DNA from: an uncultured Pelagibacteraceae bacterium | GTDB lineage: Bacteria > Pseudomonadota > Alphaproteobacteria > Pelagibacterales > Pelagibacteraceae | Length of the DNA stretch: 57,496 nt | Assembly (NCBI GenBank): GCA_902520335.1 | Contig: CABYNS010000006.1 | Location: 1 to 57,496, forward strand | Direction: 5' to 3' | In this document: positions 8,757 through 17,230 of the stretch, piece after piece | Numbering within the stretch: the stretch's first letter is position 1 | Layout: each line of letters starts with the position of its first letter | Notes under the pieces: generated by a model | The model's input: the letters and a program-made list of their open reading frames with translations, nothing else | Told to the model about the DNA's origin: nothing | Database searches by the model: none | Position numbers and translations under genes: made by a program

Positions 8757-9611
8757 ATGGCTTTACCAAAGTATACTGAACCACATTATAGAATTTGGCA
8801 TTATATTTATTTAACAATTTGTGGTGCAGTTTTCTTTTTTCTTATTGCACCCTTATTTGTAATTTTTCCATTATCCTTTAATGCAGAAGAATTTTTAAGT
8901 TTCTCAGATGGGATGAAAAGCCTTGACCCTGATGCCTTTTCTTTAAGATGGTATAAAGACATGATCTATGGGACTAAAAATCCTTGGGGATTAGCCGCAA
9001 AAAATAGTTTTATAATCGCAATATTTGCAACAATAGGTTCAGTATTACTTGGAACAGTTGCCGCTCTAGGGTTAAGTAGCAGACATATGCCTTATAAAGG
9101 TTTGATAATGGCTGTTTTAATTTCTCCAATGATCGTACCTTTAATTATTTCAGGTGTTGCAATATTTTTCTTTATGGCAAAAGCTGGTTTAGCAGCTACA
9201 CACACAGGTATTGTTCTCGCTCATATAATTTTAGGAACACCATTTGTTGTTATTACAGTTACTGCTACGCTTTCAGGATTTGATCATAGTGTAACAAGAG
9301 CTGCTGCAAGTTTGGGTAGTGATCCAGTAAATACTTTTATGAAAATTACATTACCATTAATTTTACCTGGTGTTATTTCAGGTGGATTGTTTGCGTTTGT
9401 GACTTCATTTGATGAAGTTGTTGTTGTTTTATTTTTAGCTGGTTTAGAAAATACAACTATTCCTATTCAAATGTGGACAGGTTTAAGAGAACAATTGAGT
9501 CCAACAATTCTAGCTGTTGCGACTTGTTTAATAATACTATCGACACTAATATTAGTAACCGCTGAGCTTTTGAGAAGACGATCAGAGAGGCTTAGAGGAA
9601 TTAATCGATAG
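8757..9611 (+). CDS. potC: ABC transporter permease 2 (PotC-like)
   Basis: Second permease of the importer, 284 residues with six predicted membrane helices. It has the usual short periplasmic segment FNAEEFLSF after helix 1 and the EAA loop VTRAAASLGSDPVNTFMKI. FDEVVVVLFLAG near helix 5 is typical of PotC-type subunits. It lies 5 nt after permease 1 and 12 nt before the hydroxyacyl-CoA dehydrogenase gene, so all three are likely one message. Unlike its partner it has normal length. Substrate assignment follows the binding protein and remains open. Confidence 0.88.
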   Translation: MALPKYTEPHYRIWHYIYLTICGAVFFFLIAPLFVIFPLSFNAEEFLSFSDGMKSLDPDAFSLRWYKDMIYGTKNPWGLAAKNSFIIAIFATIGSVLLGTVAALGLSSRHMPYKGLIMAVLISPMIVPLIISGVAIFFFMAKAGLAATHTGIVLAHIILGTPFVVITVTATLSGFDHSVTRAAASLGSDPVNTFMKITLPLILPGVISGGLFAFVTSFDEVVVVLFLAGLENTTIPIQMWTGLREQLSPTILAVATCLIILSTLILVTAELLRRRSERLRGINR

Positions 9612-9623
9612 TAAAATAATCAA

Positions 9624-11846
9624 ATGAAAATTAAGAATGTAGTAGTTATTGGATCAGGTACAATGGGCAGCGGTATAGCCGCTCATCTCTGCAATGCTAA
9701 TATCCCTGTTACGCTTTTAGATCTAAAAACTGAAATAAGTCAAAATGCTAGAGAACGAATTCATAAATCAAGACCACCTTTATTAATCGATAAAACAAAA
9801 ATTGATAATATTAAAGTTGGAAATATATCCGATGATTTTGATGTAGTTAAAGATGCTGACTGGATTGTCGAGGCAGTGGTTGAGAGAATTGATATAAAGC
9901 ATCAAATTTATGATAAAATTTTTGAAAGCAGGAAAGATGGAGCAATAGTTTCATCAAACACTTCCTCAATCCCAATTAAAGTTTTATCTCAAAATTTAGA
10001 TAAAGATCAAAAAAAAGATTTTTGTATTACCCATTTTTTTAATCCAGTTAGATATATGGGTCTTCTTGAAATAGTTAAGAATGAAGACAATGATTTAAAT
10101 AAAATCAATCAATTAAAAGAATTTTGTGAAGTTGAGTTAGGTAAAGGAGCAATCGTTTGTAACGATACCCCTGGTTTTTTAGGAAATAGGGTAGGTGTGT
10201 ACGCAATGCAAATTGCAATGACTGAAGCATTTAAGATGAAACTTTCTGTGGAGGAAGCAGATGCAATCTTTGGAAGACCTATGGGTATACCTAAAACAGG
10301 AGTTTTTGGATTATATGATTTGATTGGAATAGATTTAATGGCAGATGTTTTAAAAAGTTTTATCAAAGAACTTCCAAAATCTGATGAGTTCCATGAGGTT
10401 GCTAAAGAAATTCCTTTAGTTAAAAAATTAATCGAAACTGGATATACGGGGAGAAAAGGCAAAGGTGGCTTCTATAGAATGAAGAAGACTGATAGTGGAA
10501 AAATTATGGAAGCTATTAATCTTGAAACCGGCGAGTATTCAACAAGTCAAAAAATAGATATTAAGTCTGATAAAGTAGATTTAAAGGCTTTAATTAATAG
10601 AAATGATAAGTATGGAGACTATGCTTGGTCAGTACTATCGAAGATAATAAAATATGCATCATCACTAGTTCCTGGGATTACCAAAGAATTTAATGACATA
10701 GACGAGGCAATGAGACTTGGATTTAACTGGGCGAAAGGACCTTTTGAGATGTTAGAAGAAATTGGTGTAAAAAATTTCTTCGATAAAGTTGATGAATATA
10801 AAGGTAATAATTTTTTAGAAAATTTATCTAATTCTAAAGATGAAAATTTTTATGGTGAAAGGCAAAAGTACACATCGATTGAAACTTTAGGTAAGATCAA
10901 GAAAACTGCCTCAAGTGTTGATGGCAACAGTTCAGCTTCAATTTATAGATTTAATGATTTCAATATTGTTGAGTTTACGACTAAAGCTAATGCGCTTGAT
11001 TATGACTCTATGGATGCTCTTAAGAAAGCAACTAATAAACCTTTGATAATAATTAATGAAAGTATGCAATTTTCTGCTGGTGTTAACCTGACTTATACAA
11101 TGGAATTTGCAAATAAAAATGATTTTAAATCGATAGAAAAATTTATTAAATATTTTCAAGAAACTTGCAAACATCTTAAGTACTCTAAATACCCAGTTAT
11201 ATCTGCTCCATCAGGTTTAACTTTGGGCGGAGGTTTTGAAGTTTTAGTACAAAGTAATTTTGTAGCCTCACACACAAATATTGTTATCGGATTAGTAGAG
11301 ACTATTGTTGGATTAATTCCAGCTGGAGGCGGATGTAAAGAAATGCTAGCTAGATGGTTAAATACTGAAGAGGCTAAGAAAGATCCAAAATATGCACCTT
11401 TGAAAGTATTTGATATAATTGGCTATGGTAGAACAGCCACGTCTCCAGTTGAGGCAGAACCTTTGAAATACTTACTACCTGAAAATAAAAGAATTATGAA
11501 TAGAAATAGTTTGCTTGAAGTATCGAAAAAAATTTTAAATGAAAACAAGGACTTTAAAGCACCAAATGAGCTTACATTTAATTTACCTGGCAAAGCAGTT
11601 ATTGATGATATGAACAAAATTTTAGAAAAACTTTATAATAATAAAGTTATATTGGATCATGGTTTGACTGTAGCAAAAGAATTGGCTCATGTGTTAAGTG
11701 GTGGTGAAACTACCAAAGACAAAACTCTTACAGAGGACGATTTATTTAAATTGGAACTTGATGCTTTTATGAGATTAATTGAAACTAAACAAACTCAAGA
11801 TAGAATTAAACATACTCTTGCAACTGGAAAACCTTTAGTTAATTAA
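9624..11846 (+). CDS. 3-hydroxyacyl-CoA dehydrogenase/enoyl-CoA hydratase fusion
   Basis: A 740-residue bifunctional beta-oxidation-type enzyme. The NAD-binding domain comes first (GSGTMGSG at ~10-17, THFFNP near 138-143), then the 3HCDH C-terminal domain (~190-300), a second, degenerate copy (~325-410), and a crotonase domain (~430-640) with LTLGGGFEV and GLVETIVGLIPAGGG. The dehydrogenase-first order is that of FadN-type proteins and the reverse of FadB/FadJ. It would hydrate an enoyl-CoA and oxidise the 3-hydroxyacyl-CoA. It follows the ABC permease by 12 nt, so it may process a CoA-activated product of the imported compound; this is inference from position. Its 3' end overlaps the convergent cyclophilin gene by 8 nt. 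Confidence 0.88.
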   Translation: MKIKNVVVIGSGTMGSGIAAHLCNANIPVTLLDLKTEISQNARERIHKSRPPLLIDKTKIDNIKVGNISDDFDVVKDADWIVEAVVERIDIKHQIYDKIFESRKDGAIVSSNTSSIPIKVLSQNLDKDQKKDFCITHFFNPVRYMGLLEIVKNEDNDLNKINQLKEFCEVELGKGAIVCNDTPGFLGNRVGVYAMQIAMTEAFKMKLSVEEADAIFGRPMGIPKTGVFGLYDLIGIDLMADVLKSFIKELPKSDEFHEVAKEIPLVKKLIETGYTGRKGKGGFYRMKKTDSGKIMEAINLETGEYSTSQKIDIKSDKVDLKALINRNDKYGDYAWSVLSKIIKYASSLVPGITKEFNDIDEAMRLGFNWAKGPFEMLEEIGVKNFFDKVDEYKGNNFLENLSNSKDENFYGERQKYTSIETLGKIKKTASSVDGNSSASIYRFNDFNIVEFTTKANALDYDSMDALKKATNKPLIIINESMQFSAGVNLTYTMEFANKNDFKSIEKFIKYFQETCKHLKYSKYPVISAPSGLTLGGGFEVLVQSNFVASHTNIVIGLVETIVGLIPAGGGCKEMLARWLNTEEAKKDPKYAPLKVFDIIGYGRTATSPVEAEPLKYLLPENKRIMNRNSLLEVSKKILNENKDFKAPNELTFNLPGKAVIDDMNKILEKLYNNKVILDHGLTVAKELAHVLSGGETTKDKTLTEDDLFKLELDAFMRLIETKQTQDRIKHTLATGKPLVN

Positions 11847-12483
11847 ACAATCTAAGAGTATTTATAAAATCAGGCCTTAATACGTATTCAGATTTATTTA
11901 AATGTTTAATTTTTTCTAAAGCTTCTAAGCCAAAAATCACTTTTCCAATCGGTGTGTATTCACCCTCATATAAAGGTTCATCCTGTAAAATTATAAAAAA
12001 TTGACTATCTTCAGTATCATATTTTAAAGATCGAGCTAATCCTACACTCCCCTTAGTGTAGTTAAAATCTTTATCAACTTCAGATTTGATTGTACCTAAA
12101 CCAGATTTTCCAGTTCCAATTTTTCCATAATCAATGTTTCCTTTCTTTCCAAATTCTAAGTCACCTGCTTGTACGAGTTTATCTTTAATGACTCTATGAA
12201 ATGCCACATCATCATAGGCATTCGAGTTGACTAATGTTTTAAATCTTTCTACTCCATTAGGAGATATGTCTGGATATAATTCTATAATTACATTTCCACA
12301 CTCAACATTTAGAATTGCTATGTTATTTGGATTTTCAAAATTAATTTTATTTGGGTTGTTATTCTTAACAAATAAACATTTATCTTTTAGTAAAAAAAAA
12401 GAGGTAATTGAAAATAAACCTAAAATTACAACAAATATAAATATTATTTTTTCAGATTTTGATGCCTTTATCTTTTCAATCAT
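11839..12483 (-). CDS. Membrane-anchored cyclophilin-type peptidyl-prolyl isomerase
   Basis: Peptidyl-prolyl cis-trans isomerase of the cyclophilin family, 214 residues. One membrane helix (~14-33) anchors it, with the catalytic domain (~55-214) most likely in the periplasm as a folding helper. Cyclophilin motifs present are AFHRVI with the catalytic Arg, QAGD (usually QGGD), SVGLARS and SQFFIIL, then PLYEGEYTPIGKVIFG. Its start overlaps the stop of the upstream zincin-like gene by 4 nt (ATGA), so the two are translationally coupled. Their shared export signals suggest both act in the envelope. The family call is firm; the client proteins are unknown. Confidence 0.88.
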   Translation of the reverse strand: MIEKIKASKSEKIIFIFVVILGLFSITSFFLLKDKCLFVKNNNPNKINFENPNNIAILNVECGNVIIELYPDISPNGVERFKTLVNSNAYDDVAFHRVIKDKLVQAGDLEFGKKGNIDYGKIGTGKSGLGTIKSEVDKDFNYTKGSVGLARSLKYDTEDSQFFIILQDEPLYEGEYTPIGKVIFGLEALEKIKHLNKSEYVLRPDFINTLRLFN

Positions 12484-13202
12484 AAAATAAAATTTTCATC
12501 AATTTTTAGAAGCCCTTTTTTGATGAATTCTATCTTTTTTTTAAGAATAGGATCAATCTTTTCAGGTAAATTTCCATACATTAAATGAGAAAATACTTCA
12601 GCCATATCTTCAGATGCTGTTGATTGAGAGTATTCAGTAATAAACCCCTCTGGTTTAGAATATGTATCTAAACCAATTTTTTTTGTGCAGGTTGAACATT
12701 TGGCGTAATCAAACTCTTTAGGATTAAAACTGGACCAAATTTTTTCACTAAATATATCTTTGTAACTATCATTTATTATGTGAAACACTTCGTGATGTAA
12801 TACTCTTTCAAAATATTTGTCATTAAATTTTATATCTACAATCAAAGTTTTCATTATATTGTCAGGTATTCCTGCAGTGTTGATACCTGAGATTGATAAA
12901 TCCTCACACATAACAATGTATTTTAAATTTATTTTTTTTAAAAAGTTTTGAGAATATTTATTAAGATTTTTTTCAATAATCTTATATTTCTTATCTAGGT
13001 CTTGTTTTGAGGATTTAAAACAGTTGATATTATTATCAATACCTATTGTAAATGCCTGTTTAGCATTCAGATATCTTAATTTATTTTCAGTTTTAATATT
13101 ATAGATCTCTAGATTTGGAATCTTTATTAATTCATAAATCGTATCCGCTTTTGCGGGAGAAATTAAAAATAAACACAATAAAACGAACTTAAATAATTTC
13201 AT
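12480..13202 (-). CDS. Secreted zincin-like putative metallopeptidase
   Basis: A 240-residue protein with a cleavable signal peptide (1-19, ending SPAKA). I cannot name a family with confidence. The segment LHHEVFHIIND contains the zinc-peptidase motif HExxH. About 55 residues later EDMAEVFSHLMYG could supply the third (Glu) ligand, an arrangement seen in several gluzincin-like groups. A CSTC pair between them could form a disulphide or bind metal. It is divergent from the ureohydrolase gene and coupled by a 4-nt overlap to the cyclophilin gene downstream, so an envelope role is likely. Protease activity is inferred from the motif only. Confidence 0.6.
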   Translation of the reverse strand: MKLFKFVLLCLFLISPAKADTIYELIKIPNLEIYNIKTENKLRYLNAKQAFTIGIDNNINCFKSSKQDLDKKYKIIEKNLNKYSQNFLKKINLKYIVMCEDLSISGINTAGIPDNIMKTLIVDIKFNDKYFERVLHHEVFHIINDSYKDIFSEKIWSSFNPKEFDYAKCSTCTKKIGLDTYSKPEGFITEYSQSTASEDMAEVFSHLMYGNLPEKIDPILKKKIEFIKKGLLKIDENFIL

Positions 13203-13256
13203 AATTAGTATTATTGAAGATATTCCAATTTGTTAGAATGTGATAGAGTTTTTGTG

Positions 13257-14216
13257 ATGAAAAAAAAAAGAAGCAAAGAACCCATTCAACCAGTAAGCGG
13301 CACAAAGGTTCCAAGATTTGCGGGTCCATCAACTTTTGCAAGATTACCAGAGTTAAGAGATGTTGAGTACTGTGATGTTGCGATAGTTGGAATACCATTC
13401 GATGCAGGCACAAGTTATAGACCTGGGGCAAGATTTGGTCCACAAAGTATTAGGCAAGCTTCAAGACATTTAAGAACAAATTATCATCCAAGTTATGATG
13501 TTGAGCCCTTTAAAGTTCAACAGGTTGCTGATGCAGGAGATATTACTTGCAATCCATTTAATATAGATGAAGCAATTAAACAAATCGAGGAAGGAGCTTT
13601 GGATCTACTTAAAAAAACTGGTGGTATAATTAGTTTAGGAGGAGATCATACGATTGCTTTTCCTTTACTAAAAGCAGTAAATAAAATTAACAATGGTCCA
13701 GTGGCTCTAGTTCATTTTGATGCACATTTGGATACTTGGGACACTTATTTTGGTGCACCTTACACACATGGGACTCCTTTTAGAAGAGCCCGAGAGGAAA
13801 ATTTATTTATGGATGATGCTTCAATGCATGTTGGTATTAGAGGTCCCCTATATAGTCGGGAGGATCTAAAAAATGATGAAAGCTTTGGATTTAAGATAAT
13901 TCATTGTGATGAGTTTCAAACCGAAGGTACTGATAAAATTGCTGAAAGAATAAAAAAAAGAGTAGGAGATAATCCATTATATTTATCAATTGATATTGAT
14001 GTTTTAGATCCTGCTTTTGCACCTGGAACTGGTACACCCGAAATAGCTGGCATGACCACTAGAGAAATGGTTAATGTTATTAGAGGCTTGTCTGGTATGA
14101 ATTTAATCTCTGCAGATGTTGTTGAGGTATCACCTGCTTATGATCATGCTGAGGTAACATCACTTGCAGCTGCTACTATAGTTTATGAGTTAACAAATCT
14201 ATTTGCAAAAAAGTAA
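13257..14216 (+). CDS. Agmatinase/guanidinobutyrase-family ureohydrolase
   Basis: A 319-residue Mn-dependent ureohydrolase that releases urea from a guanidino compound. All metal ligands are visible: His131 in GGDHT, Asp155/His157/Asp159 in DAHLD, and Asp246/Asp248 in SIDIDVLDP. The N-terminal pattern GTSYRPGARFGPQSIR is typical of the SpeB/GbuA branch rather than arginase. ATG 13257 is chosen over TTG 13230, because a plausible -10 (TAGAAT, 13234-13239) would put the transcript start downstream of the TTG. An aldehyde dehydrogenase gene follows after 20 nt. Agmatine, 4-guanidinobutyrate or 3-guanidinopropionate are possible substrates, and sequence alone does not decide. Confidence 0.85.
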   Translation: MKKKRSKEPIQPVSGTKVPRFAGPSTFARLPELRDVEYCDVAIVGIPFDAGTSYRPGARFGPQSIRQASRHLRTNYHPSYDVEPFKVQQVADAGDITCNPFNIDEAIKQIEEGALDLLKKTGGIISLGGDHTIAFPLLKAVNKINNGPVALVHFDAHLDTWDTYFGAPYTHGTPFRRAREENLFMDDASMHVGIRGPLYSREDLKNDESFGFKIIHCDEFQTEGTDKIAERIKKRVGDNPLYLSIDIDVLDPAFAPGTGTPEIAGMTTREMVNVIRGLSGMNLISADVVEVSPAYDHAEVTSLAAATIVYELTNLFAKK

Positions 14217-14236
14217 AGAAAGGTTAGGAATCTCCA

Positions 14237-15670
14237 ATGGAAAATAAAAAAAATTTTTATATTAATGGCAAATGGGTAACACCAAAAAGTAAAGAAGAAA
14301 TCAAAGTAATTGATCCTGCAACTGAAGAAAATTGTGCTGTCATAACATTGGGTAATAAAGATGATGTAAATGATGCTGTGAATGCTGCCAAAAAAGCTTA
14401 CAGTTCTTGGGCGTTTTCTTCAAAAGAGGAGAGAATAAAATTATTAGAAAAACTTTACGAAAATTATAAGAAAAGATGGGCAGATATTGCAAGTGCGATT
14501 ACGATAGAGATGGGAGCACCAAAAGATTTTGCAACGAAACTTCAAGCTGGTACAGGTGCTGCACATTTAAAATCATTTATAAGATATTTGAAAAATTTTG
14601 AATTTGAAAAACCATTAGGAGAACATGCACCTAACCAAAGACTTATTTATGAACCAAAAGGCGTATGTGCACTAATCACACCATGGAATTGGCCAATGAA
14701 TCAGGTTTGTTTAAAAGTAATGCCTGCAATAGCGTCTGGCTGCACTATGGTTTTAAAACCATCTGAACTAGCTCCGTTATCATCAATGATATTAGCTGAG
14801 CTTATTGATGAGACTAAAATTCCAGCAGGTGTGTTTAATTTAGTTAATGGTGATGGAGCTACAACTGGCGATGCATTAACAAGTCATCCTGACGTTAATA
14901 TGATTTCATTTACTGGATCAACTAGAGCAGGAGCATTAATTTCTCAAAATGCTGCGAAAGATTTTAAAAGAGTAAGTTTAGAACTTGGTGGCAAAGGTGC
15001 AAATATAATATTTAAAGATGCTGATCCAGATGCAATAGAAAGAGGTGCTTTGAGATGTTTTAGAAACTCAGGCCAGTCATGTAATGCGCCCACAAGAATG
15101 CTAGTTGAAAAATCAATGTATAATGATGCTGTGGAAAGATTAAAGAAGTATACAGAAAATTTTGAGGTTGGTGATCCAAAAAAAGAGGGAGAGCATATAG
15201 GCCCAGTTATTTCTGAAACTCAATATAACAAGATACAAACTTTAATTAAGAAGGGTATTGATGAGGGGGCTAAATTAGTAGCTGGAGGCCCAGGCAAACC
15301 AGATGGATTAGAAAAAGGTTATTTTGTAAAGCCTACTGTATTTGCTGATGTTAATAACAAAATGGAAATAGCAAGAACAGAAATATTTGGTCCAGTTTTA
15401 TCTGTAATGCCTTTTGAAACGGAGGAAGAAGCTATTGAAATTGCAAACGATACTCCCTACGGATTAACAAACTACATTCAAACCAAAGATAAAGAAAAAG
15501 TAAAGAGAGTTGCTAGAAAACTTAGATCGGGAATGGTTGATGTTAATGGTGCTGGTATTGCGGTTGATGCGCCTTTTGGTGGATTTAAACATTCAGGGAT
15601 TGGTAGAGAAGCTGGTGAACATGGTCTAGAAGAGTTTCTAGAGGTTAAATCTGTAGGTGGGTGGAGTTAA
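14237..15670 (+). CDS. NAD(P)-dependent aldehyde dehydrogenase
   Basis: A 477-residue aldehyde dehydrogenase. Catalytic Cys282 (GQSCNAPT), general base Glu249 (LELGGKG) and Asn151 (PWNWP) are all present, together with FTGST in the coenzyme-binding region and EIFGPVL near the C-terminus. It probably oxidises an amino- or guanidino-aldehyde to the acid, because the gene sits 20 nt downstream of the ureohydrolase and both point the same way. Betaine-aldehyde, 4-aminobutyraldehyde or general aldehyde activity are all compatible with the family. The stop overlaps the convergent M20 gene by 4 nt. The fold and reaction class are certain, the substrate is not. Confidence 0.88.
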   Translation: MENKKNFYINGKWVTPKSKEEIKVIDPATEENCAVITLGNKDDVNDAVNAAKKAYSSWAFSSKEERIKLLEKLYENYKKRWADIASAITIEMGAPKDFATKLQAGTGAAHLKSFIRYLKNFEFEKPLGEHAPNQRLIYEPKGVCALITPWNWPMNQVCLKVMPAIASGCTMVLKPSELAPLSSMILAELIDETKIPAGVFNLVNGDGATTGDALTSHPDVNMISFTGSTRAGALISQNAAKDFKRVSLELGGKGANIIFKDADPDAIERGALRCFRNSGQSCNAPTRMLVEKSMYNDAVERLKKYTENFEVGDPKKEGEHIGPVISETQYNKIQTLIKKGIDEGAKLVAGGPGKPDGLEKGYFVKPTVFADVNNKMEIARTEIFGPVLSVMPFETEEEAIEIANDTPYGLTNYIQTKDKEKVKRVARKLRSGMVDVNGAGIAVDAPFGGFKHSGIGREAGEHGLEEFLEVKSVGGWS

Positions 15671-16857
15671 TTAAGAGTAGATTTTTTCTTAATTCCTTCA
15701 AGAAATTTTAAACATTTTTTAAGTTCATTAAGTTCAATGAACTCATCAACTTTGTGAGCTTGTTCAATAGAACCTGGGCCACAAACAACTGTACTAATAC
15801 CAATTTCTTGAAACAATCCAGCTTCAGTTCCAAAAGATACAACTTCTCTGGAATTATCACCGGTTAAACTTGAGACTAATTCACATGCTTCTGAATTATC
15901 TACACGATCAAAACCCGTAACTTCACCTATTATTTCCTTTGTTATCTTTGAATTAGGAAAAACTTTTTTCATCTCTGGTAATAAAACTTCATTTGCATAT
16001 TCGTCTATTTTTTGATTTAGAAAGACACCATCTTCTTTGATGACTGGTCTTGTCTCCCACTCAACACGACATTTGTCGGCTATTACATTATGAGCAATAC
16101 CACCAAATATTCCTCCAACTTGTAATGTTGAAAAAGGAGGATCAAATATTGAGTCCTTTGGAGCTCTTTTTTTTAATTCTTCCCTAAGCTCGATTAATTT
16201 ATTTGCATATTTTGATGCAAATTCAACGGCACTCACACCCTTGTGTGGCATTGAGCTATGTCCAGCTAATCCCTCAAAATAAGTAGTATATTCATAACAA
16301 CCTTTATGTGCATCTATGATTTTCATTTTTGTAGGTTCACCCACAATACAAATTCCATCTTGGATATTTCTTTTTTTAAGTTCTTTAATTAATATTGGAG
16401 CACCCAAGCATGCTGTTTCCTCATCAAATGTAAAAGAAAAATGAATATCTCTATTTAAATCAACTTTAGAAAAAACTGGAGCAAACGCTAAAGTACATGC
16501 AATAAATCCTTTCATATCACAGGAACCTCTTCCATAGAGTTTGTCTTCTTTAATTGTTGCTTTAAAAGGGTCAGTGCTCCAACTTTTTGAAACAGGGACA
16601 GTGTCAGTATGACCAGATAAAATTATTGGTTTAACACCATTTGATTTTTTTGCTTTGATTGTTGCAAAAAGGTTTACTCTTTTTTTTTCATCATCATAAG
16701 TTTTAAATGAGGTAGCACCTAAATCACTGAGATATTTTTCACAATAATTAATTAAATCATTGTTATCTTCTCCTGAAATAGTTTTAAATCCAATTAAATC
16801 GGATAAAATTTTGATAGAATTCTCGTATAATTTTTCTAAATTTACTTCTGTACTCAT
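15667..16857 (-). CDS. argE: M20-family deacetylase, acetylornithine deacetylase (ArgE)-like
   Basis: A 396-residue zinc amidohydrolase of the M20 family, ArgE/DapE group, which removes acetyl or succinyl groups from amino acids. The dinuclear metal and catalytic motifs are present: SGHTDTVPV, GRGSCDMKGF, the catalytic Glu in FDEETACLGA, GEPTKM, and EQAHKVDEFI near the C-terminus. The dimerisation insert lies at about 180-295 (begins AHKGCYEYTTYFEGLAGHSS). Assignment to N-acetylornithine follows common annotation of this subgroup. An N-acetyl-diaminobutyrate or other acyl-amine substrate is possible given the ectoine-hydrolase-like protein in the window. It is divergent from the CsaA-like gene, with 29 bp between starts. 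Confidence 0.75.
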   Translation of the reverse strand: MSTEVNLEKLYENSIKILSDLIGFKTISGEDNNDLINYCEKYLSDLGATSFKTYDDEKKRVNLFATIKAKKSNGVKPIILSGHTDTVPVSKSWSTDPFKATIKEDKLYGRGSCDMKGFIACTLAFAPVFSKVDLNRDIHFSFTFDEETACLGAPILIKELKKRNIQDGICIVGEPTKMKIIDAHKGCYEYTTYFEGLAGHSSMPHKGVSAVEFASKYANKLIELREELKKRAPKDSIFDPPFSTLQVGGIFGGIAHNVIADKCRVEWETRPVIKEDGVFLNQKIDEYANEVLLPEMKKVFPNSKITKEIIGEVTGFDRVDNSEACELVSSLTGDNSREVVSFGTEAGLFQEIGISTVVCGPGSIEQAHKVDEFIELNELKKCLKFLEGIKKKSTLN

Positions 16858-16886
16858 TACTAATAATTAATATAAATATCACATTT

Positions 16887-17228
16887 ATGAAAGAACAAAT
16901 TACTTACGACATATTTGAAAAAATAGACATTAGACTTGGAACAGTACTTTCGGTCAAAAAAAATGAAAAAGCTAGAAAACCATCTTTAGTTGTTGAAGTC
17001 GATTTTGGAAATGAGATAGGTGTTAAAACATCATCTGCACAAATTACTCATTTTTATAATGAGGAAAATTTGGTTGGTAAACAAGTGATTGGTGTTTGTA
17101 ATTTTCCAGAAAAAAATATTGCAGGTATAAAATCTCAATTTTTACTTTTAGGTTCAATAGATTCTGATGGAAAAGTTACATTGGTACATCCCTCACAAAA
17201 AGCAGAAAATGGTTTACCTATAGCATAA
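16887..17228 (+). CDS. csaA: CsaA-like tRNA-binding-domain protein
   Basis: A 113-residue protein consisting only of the EMAP/tRNA-binding OB fold, the size of CsaA, a chaperone-like export factor first studied in Bacillus. The core starts IDIRLGTVLSV and contains VKTSSAQITHFY, GKQVIGVCNFPEKNIAGIKS and a C-terminal LVHPSQKAENG. The same fold is found at the end of methionyl-tRNA synthetase, so tRNA binding is the safe inference and a chaperone role is tentative. It is followed 2 nt later by the LysE-like gene and probably co-transcribed with it and acnA. Confidence 0.82.
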   Translation: MKEQITYDIFEKIDIRLGTVLSVKKNEKARKPSLVVEVDFGNEIGVKTSSAQITHFYNEENLVGKQVIGVCNFPEKNIAGIKSQFLLLGSIDSDGKVTLVHPSQKAENGLPIA

Positions 17229-17230
17229 AT

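Noticed and set aside
10109..10462. Minus-strand open frame of 117 codons within the hydroxyacyl-CoA dehydrogenase gene
   Set aside because: Shadow of the coding strand; no conserved motif, no ribosome site, low-complexity composition.
13230..13256. TTG start giving nine extra residues for the ureohydrolase
   Set aside because: A likely -10 element overlaps this segment, and the ATG at 13257 gives the normal family N-terminus.
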